A stretch of 64,000 nucleotides of DNA from Verrucomicrobiota bacterium (lineage in GTDB: Bacteria; Verrucomicrobiota; Kiritimatiellia; CAIVKH01), in contig JACKPT010000009.1 in NCBI GenBank assembly GCA_024233345.1, forward strand, positions 113,146 through 177,145, written 5' to 3'. Position numbers and translations under genes: made by a program. Shown here in pieces: positions 44,279-51,831 of this stretch (positions within the stretch are counted from its first letter, which is position 1; each line of letters starts with the position of its first letter). The notes beneath the pieces are model-generated. The model ran no database searches, was not told the DNA's origin, and saw nothing but the letters and a program-made list of their open reading frames with translations.

Positions 44279-46221
44279 TGGCGGGTATCGCGTTCGAACA
44301 GGAGCTCAATGGAGAGCAGTTCCGGGCGGTCACCGCCCCCGATGGCCCGGTGCTGATCATTGCTGCCGCCGGCACCGGAAAAACCCGGACTCTGACCTAC
44401 CGGGTGGCGTATCTGGTGGAACGGGGCATCGACCCCCGGCGCATCCTTCTTCTCACGTTTACCAACAAAGCCGCCCGGGAAATGCTGGAACGCGCCCGCG
44501 GTCTGGTCGGGGAGGGGGTCAGCGGCCTGTGGGGCGGGACCTTCCACCATATGGCCAACCGGATGCTTCGCCAGCATGCCGACGCGATCGGGTACCGGAA
44601 TGATTACAGCATCCTTGACCAGGACGATGCCAAGCGATTGGTCAAGCAATCGGTGGAAGAAGTCCACCCGGTCAAAGACAAACTGTTCCCCAAGCCGGAT
44701 GTTCTGCTCAGTGTTTTCGGTTTGGCTTCCAGCAAGGATGTGTCCATTGACAGCATTGCCGAGCAGAGATTTGCCGATAGCGATGTGGATACTCAGGTGG
44801 TGGGCCGGATTGGCGATGTGTACCGAAAGCGAAAGCAAGAAGCCAACGCGATGGATTTTGATGATCTGCTCGCCAATGGACTGAAGCTGTTCCGCGACAA
44901 CCCCGACCTGCTCGATCGCTACCGGGAGCGGTTCTTGCACATCCTGGTCGATGAGTATCAGGACACCAATCATATCCAGTCGGAGTGGGTGGATCAGCTC
45001 GCGTCCTTCCATCGCAATCTGCTGGTGGTCGGGGACGATTTCCAGAGCATCTATTCATGGCGCGGCGCGGACTTTCGCAACATCCTGACCTACCCCGAAC
45101 GCTATCCCGATGCCTCGGTATTCAAACTCGAAACCAACTATCGAAGTGTGCCGGAAATTCTCGAACTGGCCAACGCCTGCATTGCCGGGAACCCCGAACA
45201 GTTTCAGAAGACCCTGCGCCCGGTCCGGGACGCACATGTCCGCCCCACCTCGGTGCGGGTGCGCGATGGCGATCATCAGGCGATGTTCGTGGTGGACACC
45301 ATCCGGCGGCTTCGCTCGGAGGGCTATCCCGCCAGCGAAATCGCCATTCTTTATCGCTCCCACTACCACGCCATGGAACTGCAGTTCTATCTCGACCGCG
45401 AGGGCATTCGCTACACCATCACCTCCGGTATGCGCTTTTTTGAGCAGGCTCACATCAAGGATGCGGTCTCCCTGCTCCGGTTGCACGCCAACCCGTGGGA
45501 CCGGCTCGCGTTTGCCCGGTTCGTGGAGCTGTTCCCCAAGCTCGGGGCAAAGACTGCCCTGAAAATCTGGAACCTGCTCGGACAGAAATTTCACCCCGGG
45601 GAAGCTGCCGCCTGGGATACCCTGATCAAGGGCGCCCCCGCCGCCACCCGGCCCCTGCTGATGCCGGTGCGGGACAAAATCGAGGCGGTGTATCTGAAGG
45701 AGTCCCCCCTCCAGCCCGGAACCCTCCTCCAGGCGTTTGTGGATGCGTACTATGCCGATTATGCCGTCGCCACCTATGACAATGCCGACCGCCGTCTCGA
45801 GGATGTCGAGGAACTGATCCGATTCACCGGCAAGTTTGTCGGCATCGAGGACTTCCTCAATGAGATGTCGCTCCTCACCAACATGGATGGGGAAAGCGAT
45901 GACCCGCATGGCGATGATCCCAACACCATCCGCCTCAGCACGGTGCACCAGGCCAAAGGACTGGAATGGGCGGCGGTGATCGTGATCTGGATGGCGGATG
46001 GCATGTTTCCCTCCGGCCGTTCCATCAGCGAAACCGATGACGACAGCGAGGAGCGGCGGTTGTTTTATGTCGCGGTGACCCGGGCCCGGGACGAACTGTA
46101 CCTGTGCTCCCCCGCGATGCGCCGGGGCCGCGATGGCAGCGTGCAGTACTACACCCCGTCCCGGTTTGTGCAGGAGATCCCGTCTACCCTCACCCGGTCC
46201 ATTACCATGGGGATGTCATGA
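44275..46221 (+). CDS. UvrD/Rep-family ATP-dependent DNA helicase
   Basis: 648 residues, superfamily 1A. Motifs in order: Q-motif region LNGEQFRAV, Walker A AAAGTGKTRTLTYRV (Ia LLLTFTNKAAREML), Walker B LVDEYQDTNHIQSEW, III VVGDDFQSIYSWRGAD, IV/V with LSTVHQAKGLEWAAVIVIWM, and VI RRLFYVAVTRARDELYL. It is slightly shorter than PcrA/UvrD (about 720) and lacks much of the C-terminal tail. It unwinds DNA 3'-5', in repair or restart. Both ends overlap neighbours by four bases (yihY-type upstream, comM downstream), so the three are translationally coupled. Confidence 0.93.
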   Translation: MMAGIAFEQELNGEQFRAVTAPDGPVLIIAAAGTGKTRTLTYRVAYLVERGIDPRRILLLTFTNKAAREMLERARGLVGEGVSGLWGGTFHHMANRMLRQHADAIGYRNDYSILDQDDAKRLVKQSVEEVHPVKDKLFPKPDVLLSVFGLASSKDVSIDSIAEQRFADSDVDTQVVGRIGDVYRKRKQEANAMDFDDLLANGLKLFRDNPDLLDRYRERFLHILVDEYQDTNHIQSEWVDQLASFHRNLLVVGDDFQSIYSWRGADFRNILTYPERYPDASVFKLETNYRSVPEILELANACIAGNPEQFQKTLRPVRDAHVRPTSVRVRDGDHQAMFVVDTIRRLRSEGYPASEIAILYRSHYHAMELQFYLDREGIRYTITSGMRFFEQAHIKDAVSLLRLHANPWDRLAFARFVELFPKLGAKTALKIWNLLGQKFHPGEAAAWDTLIKGAPAATRPLLMPVRDKIEAVYLKESPLQPGTLLQAFVDAYYADYAVATYDNADRRLEDVEELIRFTGKFVGIEDFLNEMSLLTNMDGESDDPHGDDPNTIRLSTVHQAKGLEWAAVIVIWMADGMFPSGRSISETDDDSEERRLFYVAVTRARDELYLCSPAMRRGRDGSVQYYTPSRFVQEIPSTLTRSITMGMS

Positions 46222-47759
46222 ACAGTCTCGCCACCGTTTTTTCCGGCGCGGTCTATGGGGTGGATGCCTACGATGTTCACATCGAGGTCAATGCCGGAGG
46301 CGGTGAACAGAAGACCGTGGTCGTCGGCCTCCCCGACGCCGCGGTCAAGGAGAGCTCTGACCGGGTATGGACCGCGATGATCAACTCCGGGTTTGCCCCG
46401 CCCCGCGGACGCACCACCGTCAACCTCGCCCCCGCCGACATCAAAAAGGAGGGTCCGAGCTTTGATCTCCCGATTGCCCTCGGGATGATCTCCGCCACTG
46501 ACGGCCTCGCCCCTGGGCGGCTCGAGGGATATTGTGTGATCGGCGAGCTGGCTCTGAGCGGGGAGGTGCGGCGGGTGCGCGGTGTCCTCCCCATCGCCAT
46601 GATGGCCCGCGAGAATGGTTACCGGGGACTGATCGTTCCCGCCGCGAATGCCGAGGAAGCTGCCGTGGTTGAGGGTTTGGCGGTTTATCCGGTCAACACC
46701 CTGCGGGAGGCGGTGGATTTTCTCGATGGGAAGTTTGATGTCCAGCCGGTGGCGATCGACATCGAGAAGGTGTTCGAGGCCGCCGGGGTCTATGACGAAG
46801 ACTATGCTGATGTGAAAGGACAAGAATTTGCCAAGCGGGCCCTCGAGGTAGCAGTCAGTGGTGGCCACAACCTGCTTGCGCTCGGACCACCCGGCACCGG
46901 GAAGAGCATGCTCGCCAAGCGGGTGCCATCGATACTTCCTTCGATGAGTCTCGAGGAGGCGCTCGAAACCACCAAGATCCACAGTATCGCCGGCCTGCTG
47001 CCGCCTCACAAAGCTCTGGTCGCCAAACGCCCATTCCGCACCCCGCACCATACCATCTCCGATGCCGGCCTGCTCGGCGGCGGCTCCCACCCGATGCCCG
47101 GCGAGGTCAGCCTCTCCCATCACGGGGTCCTGTTCCTCGACGAACTCCCGGAGTTCCACCGCAACGTCCTCGAAGTCATGCGCCAGCCATTGGAGGACGG
47201 ACGCGTCACCATCTCCCGCGCCGCCGCCAGTGTCACCTTTCCCTGCCGGTTTATGTTGGTTGCCGCCATGAATCCATGCCCTTGCGGGTATCATGGAGAC
47301 CCTAAGCGGGAGTGCCGCTGTACCTCACTCCAGATTCAACGCTACCGGGCCAAGATTTCCGGCCCATTGCTCGACCGGATCGATATCCATGTCGAGGTGC
47401 CTGCGGTCAGTTATCAGGAACTATCCTCCCTCCAACCCGGGGAGCACTCCCGCGACATCCGCGCCCGGGTGATCCAGGCCCGGAAAATCCAGCAGGAGCG
47501 GTTTGCGAAGATCAAGGGCGTCAACTGCAACGCCCAGATGCGGTCCAAAGATATCCAGACCTTCTGCTCCCTCGCCGAAGAGCCCCGCACCCTGCTCAAG
47601 ATGGCGATGACCGAACTGAACTTCAGCGCCCGCGCCTACGACCGGATCCTCAAGGTCGCCCGCACCATTGCCGACCTCGAAGGCACGGACGCCATCGCGG
47701 TCCCCCACATCTCCGAAGCGATCCAGTACCGGTCCCTCGATCGGCAGTGGACGATCTGA
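46218..47759 (+). CDS. comM: YifB/ComM-type AAA+ ATPase (Mg-chelatase-like)
   Basis: 513 residues. The N-terminal ChlI domain begins MNSLATVFSGAVYGVDAYDVHIEV and contains VVVGLPDAAVKESSDRV. The AAA+ core has Walker A LALGPPGTGKSMLAKRV, HHTISDAGLLGGGS, Walker B GVLFLDELPEF, NPCPCGYHGD with a Cys pair, and the LLDRIDIHVEVP arginine-finger region. ComM is a hexameric branch-migration helicase that aids integration of transformed DNA. It is coupled to an SF1 helicase, so a recombination role fits. Confidence 0.93.
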   Translation: MNSLATVFSGAVYGVDAYDVHIEVNAGGGEQKTVVVGLPDAAVKESSDRVWTAMINSGFAPPRGRTTVNLAPADIKKEGPSFDLPIALGMISATDGLAPGRLEGYCVIGELALSGEVRRVRGVLPIAMMARENGYRGLIVPAANAEEAAVVEGLAVYPVNTLREAVDFLDGKFDVQPVAIDIEKVFEAAGVYDEDYADVKGQEFAKRALEVAVSGGHNLLALGPPGTGKSMLAKRVPSILPSMSLEEALETTKIHSIAGLLPPHKALVAKRPFRTPHHTISDAGLLGGGSHPMPGEVSLSHHGVLFLDELPEFHRNVLEVMRQPLEDGRVTISRAAASVTFPCRFMLVAAMNPCPCGYHGDPKRECRCTSLQIQRYRAKISGPLLDRIDIHVEVPAVSYQELSSLQPGEHSRDIRARVIQARKIQQERFAKIKGVNCNAQMRSKDIQTFCSLAEEPRTLLKMAMTELNFSARAYDRILKVARTIADLEGTDAIAVPHISEAIQYRSLDRQWTI

Positions 47760-48083
47760 TCCCGCGGCCGGATGGGGAACCGCGGATCACGCGGATGAAG
47801 GCAAAGGATAAAGACGGAGAACCGGAGGCCCCTTTTCGATTCTGTTGATAACCTCAACCTCATCCGCGAAATCCACGCCATCCGCAGTTTCCTGCGCAGG
47901 ATCCCCATCCTCCAACTCTGCGAATTCTCTGTTGTCTGCGGTTGATTTTGTGTATAAACCTCAGAGGACGCTGAGATCGCAGAGAATTCGGATCATGACC
48001 ATTCTTTGGGGTTTAGGGAAAGCACATCGATTCTGTGCTACGGGATGGTAAAATGCCGAGTCTTTGCTTAAGATATCGTCGTG
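47760..48083. repeat. Intergenic region with CGCGGAT-type interspersed repeats
   Basis: No gene seen. 47779-47798 (ACCGCGGATCACGCGGATGA) is mirrored in inverted orientation by about 47860-47888 (CATCCGCGAAATCCACGCC...). A CTCAGAGGACGCTGAGATCGC word lies near 47963. Similar AGAGG-type words recur near 49461 and 58865-58950. These are short dispersed repeats of unknown role. Confidence 0.5.
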
Positions 48084-48398
48084 ATGGAAAGAGTCCATTC
48101 GAGGGCGGAGGTGATCGAGCGATTGCGGGCTCACGAGGCCGAGTTGCGTGCGTTGGGTATTGCATCGATCGGGTTATTCGGCTCGTTCGCCTCCGATCGG
48201 GCCACGGCAACGAGTGATGTCGATCTGCTCATAGAGCTTCTGCCGGACCGCCACCCCTTCGAAACCTTCATGAATGCCGCCGACAGGCTAGAGCAATTAC
48301 TTGGCCGCAAGGTCGAGTTGGTCACTCGTTCGTCCCTGAGCCCCTACATGGGTCCGCGGATCATGCAGGAGGTCCAGGATGTCCTACGAGCCGCATGA
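48084..48398 (+). CDS. mntA: MNT-type nucleotidyltransferase antitoxin
   Basis: 104 residues (a GTG three bases earlier is possible). It is a minimal nucleotidyltransferase with GSFASDRATATSDVDLLIE fitting the GSx10DxD active site. MntA antitoxins inactivate their HEPN partner by adding AMP to a Tyr near the HEPN active site. It overlaps the HEPN gene by 20 bases, the usual arrangement. No palindrome typical of an operator was noticed upstream. Confidence 0.9.
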   Translation: MERVHSRAEVIERLRAHEAELRALGIASIGLFGSFASDRATATSDVDLLIELLPDRHPFETFMNAADRLEQLLGRKVELVTRSSLSPYMGPRIMQEVQDVLRAA

Positions 48399-48714
48399 TT
48401 TGCTCATGCACATGCGCGATGAAATACGCTTTGTCCATTCCGTGATCGAAGGCATGGACTTCGAGGCGTTCGCGGGCAATGAAGCGGTGAAGCGAGCCGT
48501 TGTCCGCAGCATCGAAATTGTCGGCGAAGCGGCGAAGAAGATGCCCGAAATCTATCGGTCAGCGCACCCGGAAATTGAATGGAAGCGCATGGCAGGCATG
48601 CGTGACCGCCTCATTCATGATTATTTTGGCGTGGACTACACCATCGTGTGGGATGTCGCATCGAGAATCTTTCCTTCCTTGAATGAGCAAGTGGATGAAT
48701 TGATGTCGCGCTGA
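48379..48714 (+). CDS. hepT: HepT-like HEPN toxin (DUF86)
   Basis: 111 residues, all helical, with the HEPN active motif RDRLIHDYFGVDY (R-x4-H-x-Y) in the expected place and IEIVGEAAKKMPEIYR typical of DUF86. It would be an RNase, held inactive when its motif Tyr is AMPylated by MntA. The two form a complete type VII toxin-antitoxin pair. Confidence 0.9.
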   Translation: MSYEPHDLLMHMRDEIRFVHSVIEGMDFEAFAGNEAVKRAVVRSIEIVGEAAKKMPEIYRSAHPEIEWKRMAGMRDRLIHDYFGVDYTIVWDVASRIFPSLNEQVDELMSR

Positions 48715-48741
48715 CGGTTGGTCTCCAAAGACCTGACACCC

Positions 48742-49434
48742 ATGACGACCCAAACGATTTCCACACCCAAGGGCGAGTTCACTCTCAAGCCGCCGCCTGA
48801 CGAGCTGGTACACCGGATTCAGTCGCTTCTGCCTTTCGGCCTCTATGTCCTCGATGAGGTCCAGGAGGATACAAAATACGGCCTGGTCATGCAGTGCGGC
48901 GACCAGGAGGTCTTGGCGGTCAAGCAGCAACCCCCTCCCTGCGACGAGGAAACAGGAATGTCCGTGTTCCAGGCGAACAACATTCTCATCGCCTACAGCT
49001 TCGCCCGGTATCTTGAACACGGGTTTGCTGGCCTGTTCTATCCCTGCACGTATATCTGGGAGCGAGCCCAAGGCCAGGTGGAGTCGGGGATCGCCTACTT
49101 CGGCGGACCCGCCCAGGAGGATGGGGCAAGGCCGACCAACCCGATCGCGGAAGCGTACGATAATCCCATGGGGCCTGGCTTTACCGTTATGATGATGGGT
49201 TTCATCCGGGCGCTTCAGAAGAGTGCGGTGGAGACCGAAATCACGCTATCCCCGACCATCGGACTCGACATTCGGCCCCGGCTACAACTGGTGCAGCTTG
49301 CCTGGGGCTGGATGGCAGTTGGCGGTGACCTGGTCTGCCTGAAGCGGGGGATCTCGGAGCGGGACCCGACCTGGACGATTCTTCAGCCCACGGATCAACA
49401 ATGTGGCACGGCCAGCCTGGCCGTGGCCTGGTGA
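48742..49434 (+). CDS. Conserved-looking protein of unknown function
   Basis: 230 residues, cytoplasmic, no signal peptide. The product has a regular mixed alpha/beta composition with no motif I recognise (YGLVMQCGDQEVLAVKQ, NNILIAYSFARYLEHGFAGLFYPC, YFGGPAQEDG). Two Cys (YPCTY, MQCGD) do not form a clear metal site. It begins 27 bases after hepT; the ATG at 48742 is preferred to a GTG/ATG-like start slightly upstream. It might be carried with the MNT/HEPN pair but nothing in the sequence proves a link. Confidence 0.6.
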   Translation: MTTQTISTPKGEFTLKPPPDELVHRIQSLLPFGLYVLDEVQEDTKYGLVMQCGDQEVLAVKQQPPPCDEETGMSVFQANNILIAYSFARYLEHGFAGLFYPCTYIWERAQGQVESGIAYFGGPAQEDGARPTNPIAEAYDNPMGPGFTVMMMGFIRALQKSAVETEITLSPTIGLDIRPRLQLVQLAWGWMAVGGDLVCLKRGISERDPTWTILQPTDQQCGTASLAVAW

Positions 49435-49794
49435 TTCGGTTGAAGGTGTTCGGGTCCACCCCAGAGGACGCAGAGAGCCACCGAGGATCGCGTTCAGAAC
49501 CCTTCCGTAGCGTGGGCTTCCCAGCCTGCGCATTACCCGAACATGTCGCCTGACCACTTGATTTTCGAACTCGATTCGTGGACGCCTGATCATGACTTCA
49601 AATCAACGGACTACGAGTTCCATATTTCCAAAGCATCAAGATGCGGTGCTTTGCCATGGCGCTTCAATTGAGTTCGGCCAGGCCGAACTACATGCTGAAG
49701 ACGAACAGGTTGCAGCGCACCGAAGAATTGCCTGTCCCTTGTTTCTACCTTGTTTCTACTTGTGAATGCGATGGCACTATCTTAGCGTTTCAAG
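49435..49794. repeat. Intergenic region with a 9-bp palindrome and repeat words
   Basis: No gene. CAGAGGACGCAGAGAGCCACCGAG at about 49462-49485 belongs to the dispersed AGAGG-type repeat family. AGTTCGGCC-A-GGCCGAACT at 49671-49689 is a perfect 9-bp inverted repeat with one central base. Two TTGTTTCTAC words lie near 49740-49760. No promoter could be assigned with confidence. Confidence 0.5.
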
Positions 49795-51633
49795 GTGAAG
49801 CGAAGAATCCGCAGCGATGAAGCTGATTATACGGCCTGTTGGATCCGGATTCTTCTTATTCTGGCGTGCTTTGCGGCATCCGGGGTCCATGGCGCCGTTT
49901 CAGGTTTGCAGCCGTTCCCGCTTGGCGAGCCGACCGGGATCCGGACCTGGAGCGGCGCGGTGGATGGCCGATGGAGCAAGCCGGGCAACTGGAGCGAGGG
50001 CATCGCGCCGAGCAATGGCAATCGCCTGGTGTTCGGAGATTCTTCCGCACTGCGCCTCAGCCACACCAACGACCTGGGCGGATCGTATCACTCGATCGAC
50101 TTCACCGAGGGCGGATATGTCATCTGGTTGCAAGCATTCGGAACGAACAGCCTGACTCTTTCTGCGGGGATCGCGAGCCGTGCCACCTCCATGGTCAACA
50201 GTCTGATCGGCGACATTCACCTGGCCACGTCGCAAACCTTCTCCGTTATCGGAGAAAACGGTCTTGCCGTCTTCGGTCAGACGCTGGACACGGCCAGCCA
50301 CACGCTGACGCTTCACGTCTCCGACAACAACGCAGGTCAGCTGCTGTATCTTTCGACATCGATTCGCGGTGCCGGGGCCATCCGGAAAACCGGGCCGGGC
50401 GATGCCTTTTGGAACGGGTCAAGCATCCTGACTTCCGATGTCGCGTCGGTAGAGGTGGCTGAGGGCGGTTTCCGGGTGGATGGCGATGCGACCACGGGGT
50501 GTAGGAACTGGCACGTCGGCGGAGCCGATGATCCCGCGTGGCTGATCATCGCCGGGGATCAACTCCTGCCGGCAGATTCCGTCATCACTCTTCGGACCAA
50601 CGGCCAGGTCTTCGTCAGCAACGAAGCAACGGTGGGCAGCCTTGTTTTCGAGAGCGTCGGCGTGGTCGAATCGAGTTGGGAGCCCCTTGTGATTACCTCC
50701 AACATCCTCGTGACCGCCCCGGTCACCGGGACGGTGGCGGGGGTGCTCGAATTCGGAGGTGTCGGATTCTGTTCGCTGATCACGACGACTGGGGCGGTTC
50801 TCGCGATCGACGCGGATGTCTCCGCGCCAAGTTCACCCGCCGTGTATGTCGAGGGTGGGGGGACCACGATCTTCCGGGGATCCCTGCTGCTTCCAGAGTT
50901 GATCATCCATGGCGCCTGCGCCGTGCAGCACGGCGGGTACCTTAACTTTTCGACGCTCTATCTTGCCCGCGACGGCGCGGTTTTGGAGGGCACGGGGCGG
51001 GTATTCCGGGTCGAGTGTCTGCCGTACGCAGGCTTTATTCGTCCGGGCGGCGAGGCTGTCGTCGGATCGTTTCACACCTGGCAGTTTCTCGGTCACGCGG
51101 CATCTATTCTGGAGATCGATGTTGGGGAAACCACCGCCGACCGGTTGGTGGTTGTGGAAGAAGCCGACCTGCAGTCGATGCAGCTTGCGGTGAGGAGGCT
51201 TCCATACTCGTCGCCGCCCTCGATCGGAACGGCATTTCCGATTCTGACTCGAGGATCTTCCTCCACCCCCTTCGGCGGACTTGCCGAAGGGGCAACGATT
51301 CTTGCCGACGGGGTTGAGTTCGCCATCACCTACGAGGGTGGCGACGGGAATGACGTTGTGCTGACGGTAACCGGGCTGCCCGGCGATGACGCTCCGGTTG
51401 TTCTGGTTTCTCCGTTTACGCTCGCTCCTCCATCGAACGGGTCCGGCGTGCAGGTGTCGGTGTCGGTGACGGGGCCGCTCAGCGCCTCTCTGGCCTTGCA
51501 GGGGGCCGACAGTCCCGCCGCGACGAACTGGACTCTGCTCGGCAGTTTCCTGCTGACCAATGGGGTCGGGGCTCTGTCGGTGGACGATCCGGGAGCGAAT
51601 GGCGGTCGATACTACCGGATCATCCAGCCGTGA
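49795..51633 (+). CDS. Exported autotransporter-passenger-like beta-strand-repeat protein
   Basis: 612 residues from a GTG start. The signal region is WIRILLILACFAASGVHGA. The body is of the autotransporter passenger-strand/beta-strand-repeat kind: RTWSGAVDGRWSKPGNWSEGIAPSNGNRLVFG at the beginning, then low-complexity beta rungs (LTLSAGIASRATSMVNSLIGDIHLATSQTFSVIGENGL). A final ~80-residue module ends GGRYYRIIQP, like the C-termini of the giant beta-helix proteins. No translocator barrel is present, so it is not a classical type V autotransporter. Confidence 0.72.
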   Translation: MKRRIRSDEADYTACWIRILLILACFAASGVHGAVSGLQPFPLGEPTGIRTWSGAVDGRWSKPGNWSEGIAPSNGNRLVFGDSSALRLSHTNDLGGSYHSIDFTEGGYVIWLQAFGTNSLTLSAGIASRATSMVNSLIGDIHLATSQTFSVIGENGLAVFGQTLDTASHTLTLHVSDNNAGQLLYLSTSIRGAGAIRKTGPGDAFWNGSSILTSDVASVEVAEGGFRVDGDATTGCRNWHVGGADDPAWLIIAGDQLLPADSVITLRTNGQVFVSNEATVGSLVFESVGVVESSWEPLVITSNILVTAPVTGTVAGVLEFGGVGFCSLITTTGAVLAIDADVSAPSSPAVYVEGGGTTIFRGSLLLPELIIHGACAVQHGGYLNFSTLYLARDGAVLEGTGRVFRVECLPYAGFIRPGGEAVVGSFHTWQFLGHAASILEIDVGETTADRLVVVEEADLQSMQLAVRRLPYSSPPSIGTAFPILTRGSSSTPFGGLAEGATILADGVEFAITYEGGDGNDVVLTVTGLPGDDAPVVLVSPFTLAPPSNGSGVQVSVSVTGPLSASLALQGADSPAATNWTLLGSFLLTNGVGALSVDDPGANGGRYYRIIQP

Positions 51634-51831
51634 AGACAACGCGCGGGCGAGTCGGTCCCGTCTACGGCTCGTTTCTCCGCAGTCGGTATGCTTTGTAAGG
51701 CGTGGCGGCGCTGCAGATCGCGGTGGTGACGGTGGATGCTGTGCTGGTCACCGATACGCCGGTGTCGCAGAGCTGCGCGGCCCGCTTGACGCCCTATCCC
51801 GTCCGGTACATAGTCCTCGCCGGAGGTTGAT

